Counted from the first letter of the stretch, positions 7,062 through 14,709 are shown. The stretch: 64,000 nt of DNA from Xanthobacter flavus (GCF_017875275.1 NZ_JAGGML010000001.1:682001-746000); one strand, 5' to 3'. Made by a program: numbers and translations. Notes: a model not told the origin generated them from the sequence alone.

Positions 7062-8294
7062 TCACGATGGGTCCGGAGCTCTGACGCCGTATTGGTCCCG
7101 TGGACGGTCGTCATGAGGATGCCAGTCAGGAGACCTTTCATACGTCGTAGGAGCTTGCTCATCCATCCACATGTAAATTCCCATTCGACCAAATTTCTGT
7201 TCGTATTGCAAAAATTCATTGGGCGGCGCCGGCCGAGCCTCATCTTCTCGTACACAAATATCATCAATACAATTATTTCCAGAATAATATGCGAACTCTA
7301 TCGCAAACGTACCGTCGTCTCGCCTAGATGCCCCACGACTTCTGAAACAGAATTTCGTTATATGGTATTGCCCATATATGTCTTCGTACGACATCCATCC
7401 CCAACAAAAAATTATCCTCCAATTACGTATAATTTCTTCAATCTGTTGCTCCGGAACAGTCGCAATATTGTGAGTTATTTGAGTGCCAGCGGCGAGAACG
7501 CTGGGATCACCGGTTTCATAGCCCCACAGTCTTGGCATGTCTGGAAATGGGAACCAAGGCGGAAGAACACCTGTCGTCCATGCCATAGCGGACGCCGCCG
7601 ATCTCACGCGAAGGGCCGGCGTTGCGCCACAGTTCTTCCATACAACGTAGATTTGCTCACCCGCGAGCGTTCCATCCGGACGATATTCTGCCCTAGATGC
7701 AATGGCTTCATTGTGAGCGTAAGCTCGGAGTTGCGTTCGGCTCGACTCCATCGCAACTGCTACTCCCGCCTCTGTCGCTTTTGCGGCATTGAGTGCTGTC
7801 CTGGAAGATTCCTCGGCAATCGCAAGCGATCTGTGGGTGAGCCGTATTGTGTAGATGAGCAGGCCAGTGCCTGCCGTGGCGACAACCGTGCCAAGGACAG
7901 CTATCCAGATTTGCCACCAGGCATAGGTCGCTTGGTCCCGCGCCGCGTGAGCGGCCTCCCACTGAGCCTTGAGTTCGGAGTCAGCGCGTACATCCGCATG
8001 TGTGTCCTCGATATCGGCGCGCCGGGCGGAGGTTGGATCACTCGTCGGCGCCGCGTGCTCGTCGGCGAGTCGTTCGGTACCGGCCGACGAAGCGCCCGCA
8101 GCGCCATCCGTGACCGTCGTTGTCGTAGTGGCCTGGTGAATCTCGTTCGCTGCAGGTGACTCATTTTGGACGTCGCTCTGCGCGTCAACTGCAGTGAACG
8201 GGGATCCGGCGCCCGCTGGCGTCGCCGCAATGGCCGAAATGGTCTTCGCCGCGAACACGAACGCTATCATCGTCAATCGGAGATGGCTGAACAT
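7062..8294 (-). CDS. Secreted/membrane accessory protein of the element (moron-like)
   Basis: A 410-residue protein on the strand opposite to the surrounding operon. It begins with a signal-peptide-like segment (MIAFVFAAKTISAIAATPAG), then about 100 residues of low-complexity Thr/Ala/Glu. One clear membrane helix lies at about residues 140-165 (IWIAVLGTVVATAGTGLLIY), followed by a helical linker rich in Ala/Glu (SSRTALNAAKATEAG). A C-terminal, probably beta-rich domain carries several Trp and Tyr (WFPFPDMPRLWGYE, CWGWMSYEDIYGQYH). The 3' half of the gene (about 7130-7460) is distinctly AT-rich compared with the rest of the window. The opposite orientation, different base composition and lack of overlap suggest a separately acquired cargo gene. 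The family is reminiscent of prophage membrane proteins with a LRAYAHNEAI-like segment. Function unknown. Confidence 0.7.
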   Translation of the reverse strand: MFSHLRLTMIAFVFAAKTISAIAATPAGAGSPFTAVDAQSDVQNESPAANEIHQATTTTTVTDGAAGASSAGTERLADEHAAPTSDPTSARRADIEDTHADVRADSELKAQWEAAHAARDQATYAWWQIWIAVLGTVVATAGTGLLIYTIRLTHRSLAIAEESSRTALNAAKATEAGVAVAMESSRTQLRAYAHNEAIASRAEYRPDGTLAGEQIYVVWKNCGATPALRVRSAASAMAWTTGVLPPWFPFPDMPRLWGYETGDPSVLAAGTQITHNIATVPEQQIEEIIRNWRIIFCWGWMSYEDIYGQYHITKFCFRSRGASRRDDGTFAIEFAYYSGNNCIDDICVREDEARPAPPNEFLQYEQKFGRMGIYMWMDEQAPTTYERSPDWHPHDDRPRDQYGVRAPDPS

Positions 8295-8440
8295 AACGGA
8301 GACTGCCGTTGAAGATACGAAAGGGATCTATCACAGATGAACTGTGCCCGTCTTCAATCTTCGGGAGCGGTAACGTATGGCTGGCAGCGCTAATCAGGTC
8401 ATCATCAGCGGCCGTCGGCCGCCAAGCCGGACGATGGACA

Positions 8441-8935
8441 ATGGAATCCCCTTCTGACTATGAAAGGGCCCGCAACGCCCTGATCGTGGCGGGTGCCATC
8501 GTGCTCGGCCTGTTCCTTGTCTTGGTCATCCTGCTGGCACAGGCCCGTGCCGAGCCCATCGCGCCCGGCTCCATCCATGTCATCGATGGCGACACCATCG
8601 CCGTCGGCCCGGCGCATTATCGCCTCGTGGGATTCGACACGCCCGAGGCCGGCGAGCGCGCCCGCTGCCCGGCCGAGCGCATGCTCTCCGCCCTCGCGAC
8701 GCGGCGCCTGCGGCAGATCGTGGTCGCCGGCGGGCTGGACCTTGAGGAAGTGGATTGCCGCTGCCGCCCCGGCACCGCCGGCACCAAGCGCTGCAACCAC
8801 GGGCGCCTCTGCGGCCGGCTCACCGCCAACGGCCAGGACGTGGGCGATACCCTCCTCGCCGAAGGCTACGCCCAGCCCTACGCGTACGATCCGGACGCCC
8901 CGCGCCCGCCGGCCAGCTGGTGCGGGAGGCAGTGA
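8441..8935 (+). CDS. Thermonuclease (SNase) family protein with N-terminal anchor
   Basis: A 164-residue protein starting at ATG 8441. A longer frame from 8309 would add a leader without a ribosome site. Residues 12-36 are a hydrophobic signal or anchor ending in AQARA. Then the staphylococcal-nuclease-like core follows: VIDGDT (D49-D51), YRLVGFDTPEAGE with the catalytic-type Arg61 and acidic Glu69, and a second basic site GRLCGRL (Arg122/Arg126). The fold hydrolyses phosphodiesters with calcium. The Cys-rich insert CRCRPG...KRCNHGRLCG (residues about 106-125) is also seen in rhizobial and phage relatives. It would act in the periplasm or at the membrane. The stop overlaps the next gene's ATG. 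Confidence 0.8.
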   Translation: MESPSDYERARNALIVAGAIVLGLFLVLVILLAQARAEPIAPGSIHVIDGDTIAVGPAHYRLVGFDTPEAGERARCPAERMLSALATRRLRQIVVAGGLDLEEVDCRCRPGTAGTKRCNHGRLCGRLTANGQDVGDTLLAEGYAQPYAYDPDAPRPPASWCGRQ

Positions 8936-9279
8936 TGGGCACGCTCGGCAAGATCTTCACCATGGAAGAGGCCGCGGCCGAGTTGCGCATCAGCCGCCGC
9001 GCGTTGCAGGATTTGGTGAAGGATCACCCCCACTATGCGCAGAACGGACATCGCAAGCTGTTCAGCGAATCGGACATCCGCGCCCTCTGGGAGGCCATGA
9101 GGTGCCACTCAAGCTCGTCCCGCCCAAGCCGGGCAAAACGCCGAACTGGTACATCCGTGGAACCTACCTCGGACAGTACGTTGAGGAGACTACGCGAACG
9201 CCTGTCGAAGCCGTCGCGCGGCGGATCCTCGCAGCCCGCAAAGCGGAAATCGAACGTGGTGGGCTTCTCCCGCGAGTGA
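8935..9279 (+). CDS. xis: Excisionase-like helix-turn-helix protein overlapping the integrase gene
   Basis: The first about 57 residues form a MerR/excisionase-type winged helix (FTMEEAAAELRISRRALQDL, then HRKLFSESDIRALWEAM), the standard DNA-bending partner of a tyrosine integrase. It sits directly before the integrase and overlaps the nuclease stop. Odd: after ALWEAMR the frame stays open for another 56 codons, giving a Ser/Arg-rich tail that is simply the integrase DNA read in another frame (178-base overlap). Either the natural stop was lost or the overlap is genuine. The DNA-binding call is fairly safe. The directionality role is inferred from position. Confidence 0.7.
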   Translation: MGTLGKIFTMEEAAAELRISRRALQDLVKDHPHYAQNGHRKLFSESDIRALWEAMRCHSSSSRPSRAKRRTGTSVEPTSDSTLRRLRERLSKPSRGGSSQPAKRKSNVVGFSRE

Positions 9280-10193
9280 AATCCGGCGAGCCCGTCGTCA
9301 CATTCGAAATTGCCGCCGCTGCTTACGCCGAAGGCGGCGGGGACGACCGGTTCTTCGGCAAATATGACCCTGTGCGCGAGGAGTGGCATAGCGGCCTGAT
9401 CGCCCTCCTTGGCGAGAAGCCCATCGCCGACATCACACAGCAGGACATCGACCGCGCCGCCGCGACGCTTTACCCCGACGCCGGCGCGCCGACCCGCAAC
9501 CGTCAAGTCTACACGCCCGTTTCGGCGGTGCTGAAGCATGCGGGCATCGAGATGCAGCTGCGCCGGCCGAAGGGCTGGCGTGGATCCGCGCGCGTGGACT
9601 GGCTTCAGCCCGAGCAGGCGTTCCGCATTTTCGCCGCAGCCGACAGGAAGGACGCCGAGTTCGGCGCGTTCCTGCGACTCCTCTGCTACACCGGCATGCG
9701 CCTGGGCGAGGCTTTGGCCCTCACGTGCGACAAGCTGATGTTGCACGAGGCCTTCGCCTATGTGACGCAGACGAAGAACGACGACCCACGGGGCGTCCAC
9801 CTGCCGCCGGTGGTGGTGGCGGCGCTTGCGAATCACCCACGCGGGCTGGCGCGGGGCAAGAAAAAAGTGTTCCGCTTCCGCAAGTGCGGACGGCTGTATA
9901 CCTGGCTTGCTGAGGTCAAGGCCGAGGCCGGCGCGGATGTCGCATTCTGCAGCTTCCACACCTTCCGCCACACATGGGCGACATGGATGCGCCGCTATGC
10001 CGGGCTCGACACCCGCGGGCTGGTGGGTACTGGCGCTTGGCGCGATCCGAAATCCGCCGCGCGTTACGAGCACGTCGTGGTTTCAGAGGAGAGCCGCAAG
10101 GCCGACCTCCTACCCACGCCGCCGCGCGTCCGGAAAGCGAAATCCGGGGAAAATCCGGGAAGCGCAGTTAAGAAGCGCCGAAAAGCGTTGTAA
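9102..10193 (+). CDS. int: Tyrosine site-specific recombinase (phage integrase)
   Basis: A 363-residue integrase starting with GTG 9102 (no ATG is available at the right place). An N-terminal AP2-like arm-binding region (PNWYIRGTYLGQYVEET) is followed by a SAM-like core-binding domain (residues 70-155) and the catalytic domain. Catalytic set: Arg200 in TGMRLGEAL, Lys225 in TQTKNDDPR, His286-x-x-Arg289 in SFHTFRHTW, Trp313 at the usual His/Trp position in GTGAWRD, and the nucleophile Tyr322 in AARYEHV. It recombines attP with a chromosomal attB and here most likely used the tRNA-Val 3' end found 18 bases after its stop. All key residues are present, so it should be active. Confidence 0.93.
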   Translation: MPLKLVPPKPGKTPNWYIRGTYLGQYVEETTRTPVEAVARRILAARKAEIERGGLLPRVKSGEPVVTFEIAAAAYAEGGGDDRFFGKYDPVREEWHSGLIALLGEKPIADITQQDIDRAAATLYPDAGAPTRNRQVYTPVSAVLKHAGIEMQLRRPKGWRGSARVDWLQPEQAFRIFAAADRKDAEFGAFLRLLCYTGMRLGEALALTCDKLMLHEAFAYVTQTKNDDPRGVHLPPVVVAALANHPRGLARGKKKVFRFRKCGRLYTWLAEVKAEAGADVAFCSFHTFRHTWATWMRRYAGLDTRGLVGTGAWRDPKSAARYEHVVVSEESRKADLLPTPPRVRKAKSGENPGSAVKKRRKAL

Positions 10194-10210
10194 ACGCTCA
10201 ATCAGGCTTA

Positions 10211-10258
10211 CCCTTCACACGGGAGGGGTCGCAGGTTCAATCCCTGCATCGCCCACCA
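10211..10258 (+). other. attR-like site: 3' fragment of tRNA-Val(CAC)
   Basis: From 10214 the sequence reads as an anticodon loop TTCACAC (anticodon CAC), a variable loop, a perfect T arm (GCAGG TTCAATC CCTGC at 10231-10247), the 3' acceptor strand ATCGCCC (10248-10254), A73 and CCA. No D arm or 5' acceptor strand lies upstream, and the 5' side of the anticodon stem is imperfect. This is therefore a partial copy, as left by integration into the 3' half of a tRNA gene. The crossover probably lies in or near the anticodon loop. The complete tRNA-Val should be at the other end of the element. Confidence 0.85.
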
Positions 10259-10336
10259 TTCCGCGCTGGCGAGACTTCTCAAATTTTCTTTTATCCGAAC
10301 CGGCGCCACGCAGTCCGCGCAGCGCCCGCCCCCCCG

Positions 10337-10663
10337 TCACTGGCAGGCGCACTCGTAATTCTTCGCGGCCACTTCCTTGCCGCCATATCCCACCCAGCAG
10401 GCGCTGGCCCATTTGGGCTTCAGATTGTAGCCGGGGCGGTAGCCGTTCATGTTGGTGGCGCAGATGTAGAATTTGTCCTGCGTCACCTGATTGCCGGGCG
10501 TGTGGACGCCGGAATAGAGCGCCGTGAGGCGGGCGGCGCTGCACACCTGATCGCAGGAGCCGCCATTCGCCGGCTTCCACTGAATGTCGGCCGCGACGCC
10601 GGCGGTGGGCAGCATCGGCGCGGCGAGCGCGGCCACGACACCAAGAGCCTTTAGGATTTTCAT
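10337..10663 (-). CDS. Small secreted Cys-containing protein, function unknown
   Basis: A 108-residue protein. I chose ATG 10663 because it opens a clean signal peptide (MKILKALGVVAALAAPMLPT, cleavage near GVAA) and follows a GGGGGACC purine stretch. The frame upstream of it has no such feature. The mature part has Cys residues in CDQVCSAA, YICATN, ASACWVGY and ECACQ, enough for two or three disulfides, suggesting an exported, disulfide-bonded protein. It is the first chromosomal gene after the element. No family name is recognised with confidence. Confidence 0.65.
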   Translation of the reverse strand: MKILKALGVVAALAAPMLPTAGVAADIQWKPANGGSCDQVCSAARLTALYSGVHTPGNQVTQDKFYICATNMNGYRPGYNLKPKWASACWVGYGGKEVAAKNYECACQ

Positions 10664-10757
10664 CGGTCCCCCAAATGGATCGCCCCTGCCCTCCCGCAGG
10701 GAGCCCGCATATTGCATCAGGCTTGGCCGTGGACAATTCGCCACCGCGACCGGGCCA

Positions 10758-10790
10758 ATAAAAAACCCCGCCGGCGGACCGGCGGGGTTT
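10758..10790 (-). terminator. Rho-independent terminator of the yciF-like gene
   Basis: An 11-bp perfect stem (10764-10774 with 10779-10789, AACCCCGCCGG/CCGGCGGGGTT) with a 4-base loop. On the minus strand it is followed by a run of T. It lies 22 bases after the stop of the leftward gene at 10812-11318. Confidence 0.85.
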
Positions 10791-10811
10791 TGTGCTTGGG
10801 CCGCGGCTGGC

Positions 10812-11318
10812 CTATTCGGCCGCGCGCATGTTCAGCCTGGCCTCGGCGAGGCCGGTGAGCTTGGCGTCGGCCGCCTTCTCCTCGTCCAGGTTGCGCTGGA
10901 GCACGGAGGCGCAGTCGTTGCGGCCGAGCTGCTTGGCCCAGGCGATGAGGGTGCCGTAGCGGGTGATCTCGTAATGCTCCACCGCCTGCGCGGCGGCGGC
11001 CAGCGCCGCGTCCATCACCTCGGGATCGGCGACCTCGGAGGCGACGTCCTCGGCCTCCTCGATGATGCCGTCGATGGCCTGGCACTTCACCGTCTTGGCC
11101 TCGACGCCGTGCATGCGGAACACTTCCTCAAGCCGCTTCACATGCCCCTCGGTCTCGCCGAGATGGGTCTGGAAAGCCTGGCGGAGGGTAGAATTCTGCG
11201 CCTTCTCGATCATGGTCGGCAGCGCTTTCAGGATGCGCTTCTCGGCATAATAGATGTCGCGCAGGGTGTGGACGAACAGGTCGTCCATGGAGTGGATGTC
11301 CTTGGAGAAAAGGCCCAT
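10812..11318 (-). CDS. YciE/YciF-type ferritin-like stress protein (DUF892)
   Basis: A 168-residue four-helix-bundle protein of the YciF/DUF892 family. It starts MGLFSKDIHSMDDLFVHTLR. It has the family's DIYYAEKRILKALP helix, the THLGETEGHVKRLEEVF helix and the VEHYEITRYGTLIAWAK helix, which carry the Glu and His residues (E in YYAEK, E-x-x-H in ETEGH, E-H-Y-E) that bind a di-iron centre. Family members are induced by osmotic, oxidative or stationary-phase stress, and their exact reaction is unsettled. It lies downstream of a KGG-repeat (YciG-type) gene on the same strand, the same pairing as E. coli yciG-yciF-yciE, and ends in a strong terminator. Confidence 0.88.
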   Translation of the reverse strand: MGLFSKDIHSMDDLFVHTLRDIYYAEKRILKALPTMIEKAQNSTLRQAFQTHLGETEGHVKRLEEVFRMHGVEAKTVKCQAIDGIIEEAEDVASEVADPEVMDAALAAAAQAVEHYEITRYGTLIAWAKQLGRNDCASVLQRNLDEEKAADAKLTGLAEARLNMRAAE

Positions 11319-11396
11319 GTGGCACCTCCCGGAAAAATGAATGGAGAGAGGGGGAGCGGGCGCGGCCCTTCAGACCGCGCCCCGCTCAGCCTGCGA

Positions 11397-11717
11397 TCAG
11401 CGCTGACCGCCCTTGCGGCCGGCTTCGGAGGCGAGATCCTGATCCTGCGAGAAGGAGCGCTTCTCGTCCGGCACGCTCTGGCCGCCTTTGCGGCCCGCCT
11501 CGGAGGCGCGCTCCCGATCCTGGGAAAAGTTGCCGGAGCCGCCCTGCTGGCCGCGGTTGCCGGCGTCCTGCTGGCTCTGCTGGCGGTTGTCGCCGCCCGG
11601 CTGACCGCCCTGCTGGCGGTTCTGGGCGCTCTGCTCGCCGCCCTTGCGACCGGCCTCGGAGGCGCGCTCGCGATCATTCTCGAAGTTTCCGGATCCGCCC
11701 TGCTGACGATTGTTCAT
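11397..11717 (-). CDS. KGG-repeat stress-induced protein (YciG/GsiB/con-10 type)
   Basis: A 106-residue hydrophilic, probably disordered protein, very rich in Gln, Gly, Asn and Arg. It has three copies of a unit of the form ..DRERASEAGRKGG (the last as DQDLASEAGRKGG), separated by Gln/Gly spacers. The KGG motif defines the stress-induced family that includes E. coli YciG and B. subtilis GsiB. I chose ATG 11717, where MNNRQQGGSGNF starts after AGGATACC. The upstream extension looks non-coding. It is transcribed toward the YciF-type gene 79 bases downstream, suggesting a joint stress response. Confidence 0.85.
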   Translation of the reverse strand: MNNRQQGGSGNFENDRERASEAGRKGGEQSAQNRQQGGQPGGDNRQQSQQDAGNRGQQGGSGNFSQDRERASEAGRKGGQSVPDEKRSFSQDQDLASEAGRKGGQR

Positions 11718-11945
11718 CGGTTGGTATCCTCTCTTGTGCCCCCGCTCAGAGAACGGGAGGCAGGGAGGATGGTTCCGGCGCAGAGCATTACAAAACCGAA
11801 GCAATCATGGCCGGAATGTGCAGGCTTTGGCCTGTCTGAAAGCCTTACGCAAAGTAATCAATTTCGTATACCGTGAGGCTTGGCCGACGATATCTTGACC
11901 TGAACCGTACTGCGGCCAAGCTCAACTGGTCCGCCCATAACGAAA

Positions 11946-11968
11946 ATGCCCGGCAAAGGGCCGGGCAT
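11946..11968 (-). terminator. Rho-independent terminator after the 12013-13320 gene
   Basis: An ATGCCCGG/CCGGGCAT stem with a short loop (11947-11968). On the minus strand it is followed by TTTT. It lies 45 bases beyond the stop of the leftward secreted-protein gene. Confidence 0.7.
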
Positions 11969-12012
11969 CACGCGACATCAGGAAACGGTGAAGGTTCAGT
12001 CCCCACCCTGCC

Positions 12013-13320
12013 TCAGTTATCCTCGGCGGGGCTCACGTCGTCGATGGCGAGGTTGGTGCAGGAGAGGCTGCCGTCCGGCTCGTCGAACGCGGTCTGGGTC
12101 AGGAAGCTGCACCGGGTGCCTTCGGCGGCGGCGATGTAGGAGACGAGGCGGTGGCTGATGGCCGCCACCTGCGAGGAATCGTCCGCCGGCTTGAAGGCGG
12201 CATCGGCCGGCGCCTGCGGGCCGGATTTCTTCGCCACCTTGAGATCGGTGACGACGGGCACCAGCGACACCGACGCGGCGGTGTCGGCCGGCGTCACCAC
12301 CGGCTGGAGCAGTACGGTGAACTGGTCCCAGGTGCCCTTGGCGAGGCGGCTCGCCTCGGATTCGGCGGAGACGGTGGCCTTGTAGGCCGGCCCCGCCTCT
12401 CCCGGCACCACGGTGCCGGTGCTCTTGAACTTGCGCGAGCCCGTGCCGCCTTCGGGCGCCGCGCCGGAGAGGAGGCGCGCCAGCATGGCGTCGCCATAGG
12501 CCTTGAGCTTCGCCTCGGAGACCTTGTCCGCGTCCATCAGCTTGGCGCGCGGCACGGCGGCGAACGCCATCTCCCCGCACACGGAGGGCAGCGTGACGGT
12601 GGCCACCAGCGGCACCTTGCGCAGGTCCTGCGCGATCTTCGCCTCCGCGCCCAGCGGCACGGCCACGTCCACCGAAACGTCGTCGTCGTCGCGGGCGGCG
12701 AGGCGCAGGCGGCTCCAGTAGTCCTTCATCTTCACCGTCGCGGTGCCGCCCTGCTGGGGCGTGACCACGAGATCGATCTCGGCGAGCCCGGCGGGCGCGA
12801 CCGGCGTGCGGGCGAGGTCGGCGGCCTTGAGGCTCACGGCGAGGCCGCCGGTGACGAGGCCGCACCAATTGTCCTCGTCATGCTGGAGCACCAGCGCCGG
12901 CTCGGAGAAGCCGGCCTCGGGCCGGAACACCGTGACCGCCGTGAGGCCGGGGACGGACGCCGTCTCCTCATAGATGTGATGCAGGCCGCGCTGGTTCTCG
13001 GTGAAGGCGAGGGCGTAGCTGTCATCCCCCTGCCCGATGGTGAGCTTCAGCGCGCCGTTGGCCAGCGTGCCGGACACCGGCAGCGGCGCGCGGGCATCGC
13101 CCGCCGGCGGCGCGAGGGTGCCGGTGACCTTGCCGGCGCCATCCACATCGAGCGTCGCGATCGCCGCCCGATACGGCTTGAAGAAGGGCAGCCCCAGCAC
13201 CATGAACCGCTCCGAGGCGGCGCTCGCCGCCGTGGGCGCGATCAAGGCGGGCACGAGCGCGAGGGCCGAGAGGACGGAAAGAACCGTCCGGCGGTGGGCG
13301 GTGCGTGTCACGGTGCGCAT
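12013..13320 (-). CDS. Large secreted protein of unknown function
   Basis: A 435-residue protein. I chose ATG 13320, which gives a Tat/Sec-like leader with two Arg (RTAHRRTVLSVLSALALVPA, cleavage near ASAASE). The longer upstream frame is not supported. The mature protein is Ala/Val/Asp-rich with many short beta segments (FMVLGLPFFKPYRAAIATLDV, GTLAPPAGDARAPLPVSGTL, LKLTIGQGDDSYALAF). Few Cys are present, two of them near the end (TRCSFLTQTAF, SLSCTNLAIDD). The C-terminal part ends ISHRLVSYIAAAEGTRC. It looks like a periplasmic or surface protein. I do not recognise the family. It is monocistronic, with a terminator downstream. Confidence 0.7.
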   Translation of the reverse strand: MRTVTRTAHRRTVLSVLSALALVPALIAPTAASAASERFMVLGLPFFKPYRAAIATLDVDGAGKVTGTLAPPAGDARAPLPVSGTLANGALKLTIGQGDDSYALAFTENQRGLHHIYEETASVPGLTAVTVFRPEAGFSEPALVLQHDEDNWCGLVTGGLAVSLKAADLARTPVAPAGLAEIDLVVTPQQGGTATVKMKDYWSRLRLAARDDDDVSVDVAVPLGAEAKIAQDLRKVPLVATVTLPSVCGEMAFAAVPRAKLMDADKVSEAKLKAYGDAMLARLLSGAAPEGGTGSRKFKSTGTVVPGEAGPAYKATVSAESEASRLAKGTWDQFTVLLQPVVTPADTAASVSLVPVVTDLKVAKKSGPQAPADAAFKPADDSSQVAAISHRLVSYIAAAEGTRCSFLTQTAFDEPDGSLSCTNLAIDDVSPAEDN

Positions 13321-13695
13321 TCCGTCGCCTCTCTTTGCGATGCAGGTCTTTGCGATGCAGGTCTTCGATTCGGGCGGTGCTGTGCAAGCTGATCTATAGC
13401 ACCGCCCCATGGCGCCCCAAAGGCGGGGGGGGCTCATCAGGATCAGGACAAGTAAGCGCTCCCCACCGTTTGCACTGTCATCCCCCGGCTCGTCCGGGGG
13501 ATCCACGGTTTGGCTGGGTCCGCTTTCGGTTTTGGGGCACCGAGCAAATGGGGGTGTGGATGCCCCGGACAAGCCGGGGCATGACGGCGGGGAGACGGGG
13601 CACGTCCGCGCCTCGCTCCGGACTGCCCTCCCCCTTAAGCCCGCGCCCCCGCAATGCTAAAGCGGGCCGGACACCCTCGCTTCGGAACCCGCCCC
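13321..13695. repeat. Gene-free stretch with an interspersed palindromic element and a short tandem repeat
   Basis: This 375-base gap holds two things. At 13332-13361 a 15-base unit (TCTTTGCGATGCAGG) occurs twice in tandem, in the likely leader of the leftward gene. At 13476-13586 a long imperfect inverted repeat has outer arms of about 32 bases (13476-13507 and 13555-13586), each itself containing a GC stem (CCCCCGG..CCGGGGG and CCCCGG..CCGGGG), with about 47 bases between. The motif 'TGTCATCCCC..GTCCGGGGATCCAC' with its complement is typical of dispersed extragenic palindromic elements in alphaproteobacterial chromosomes. No gene is seen here. Confidence 0.7.
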
Positions 13696-14529
13696 ATGAC
13701 CATCCCCGCCCCCACCGACCGCGAGGTCCGCCGCATCCTCACCCCCGATGGCGTCGGCATCGCCAGCGCCGCCTTCGGGCCGGCCGACGGGGCGCCGGTG
13801 GTGTTCATCCACGGCTTCTCGCAATCCGGCCTGTGCTGGAACCGGCAGACGGCGAGCCCGGCGCTGGCCGGCCATCGGCTCGTGACCTACGACTTTCGCG
13901 GCCACGGCGCCTCCGACCGTCCGACCGATCCCGCCGCTTATCAGTCAGCGGAGATCTGGGCCGGGGAGCTCGATGCGGTCATCCGCGGCTGGGGGCTGGA
14001 GCGGCCGGTGCTGGTGGGCTGGTCCTATGCCGGGCGCATCATCTGCGACTATCTGGCGGTGAAAGGCACGGCTGGCATCGGCGGCATCGTCTTCGTCGAT
14101 GCCGTGACCGCCAACGAACGGCGCTTCTACGGCAGCTGCAACCGGCTGATGCGGCTAATGTGCAGCACGGACGTGGAAGAGAACATCGCCGCCACCCGCA
14201 CCTTCCTGCGCCGCTGCTTCGCCGCCCCCATCGCACAGCCGCTGTTCGAGCAATTGCTGGCGGTGAACATGATGGTGCCGCCCGAAGTGCGCGTCGCCCT
14301 GTTCGGCCGGACGGCCGACTATGAGGGCCTGCTGAAGCGCCTCGACGTGCCGGTGCTGGTGGCGCAGGGCGCGCTGGACGAGGTGGTGGCCCCGGCCATG
14401 GCGGAGCATATCGCCGCGACCGTTCCGGGCGCCCGGCTGGACCTCTACGCCGGCATCGGCCACGCCCCCTTCATCGAGGCGGCTGATCGCTTCAACGCCG
14501 CGCTCGCGGCCTTTGCCGCCGCGAAGTGA
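13696..14529 (+). CDS. Alpha/beta-fold hydrolase
   Basis: A 277-residue soluble alpha/beta hydrolase. It shows the HGFSQS oxyanion-hole strand (residues about 37-42), the DFRGHGASDRP loop, the nucleophile elbow GWSYAG (Ser about 107), an acid in GALDEVV and the catalytic His in GIGHAPF near the end. The pattern is closest to the haloperoxidase/esterase group (perhydrolase-like). The substrate is not predictable. I chose ATG 13696 rather than 13654 because the conserved domain starts shortly after it. It is followed by a long palindrome and the L,D-transpeptidase gene. Confidence 0.85.
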   Translation: MTIPAPTDREVRRILTPDGVGIASAAFGPADGAPVVFIHGFSQSGLCWNRQTASPALAGHRLVTYDFRGHGASDRPTDPAAYQSAEIWAGELDAVIRGWGLERPVLVGWSYAGRIICDYLAVKGTAGIGGIVFVDAVTANERRFYGSCNRLMRLMCSTDVEENIAATRTFLRRCFAAPIAQPLFEQLLAVNMMVPPEVRVALFGRTADYEGLLKRLDVPVLVAQGALDEVVAPAMAEHIAATVPGARLDLYAGIGHAPFIEAADRFNAALAAFAAAK

Positions 14530-14593
14530 GGGATTTCCAGAACGGTAGCATGATAGCTGGACGAAGCTTCACACTCCCGTGGGCCGGGAACCA

Positions 14594-14637
14594 TGTCGCC
14601 ACAAAGCGGTTGCAGTCTTGTCCGTTTTGTGGCGACA
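14594..14637. repeat. 16-bp inverted repeat upstream of the L,D-transpeptidase gene
   Basis: TGTCGCCACAAAGCGG (14594-14609) and CCGTTTTGTGGCGACA (14622-14637) are complementary with one mismatch around a 12-base spacer. There is no T run, so it does not look like a terminator. It could be an operator or an mRNA leader hairpin about 70 bases before the start codon of the next gene. Confidence 0.6.
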
Positions 14638-14709
14638 AAGCGGTGTTGCCGACGTATCCGGGCGTGCTCGATGGTCGTTCGCGCTCCGGACCATCCGAGA
14701 CGCAGAGCC

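Larger units (their letters stand above)
1..10258. mobile_element. Right-hand part of a prophage or prophage-like element integrated at a tRNA-Val gene
   Basis: The block is a run of short, overlapping rightward genes with phage-type functions (HD phosphohydrolase, DUF2303 protein, sliding clamp, nuclease, excisionase, integrase). It ends at a tRNA 3' fragment 18 bases past the integrase stop. Ordinary chromosomal genes begin immediately after. The tRNA fragment lies on the plus strand and keeps the encoded CCA, so the reconstituted full tRNA-Val should lie at the left end, outside the window. No capsid, tail or terminase gene is visible, so I cannot say whether it is a complete phage, a remnant or another integrative element. 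The left boundary is unknown and position 1 is only the window edge. Confidence 0.8.

Noticed and set aside
6867-8159. A long rightward frame opposite the 7062-8294 gene
   Set aside because: It lacks recognisable domains, is rich in Arg/Ser/Cys as antisense frames are, and has no ribosome site. The leftward frame has a signal peptide, a membrane helix and a sensible composition.
10211-10258. A functional tRNA gene
   Set aside because: Only the anticodon loop to CCA is present; the D arm and 5' acceptor strand are absent.
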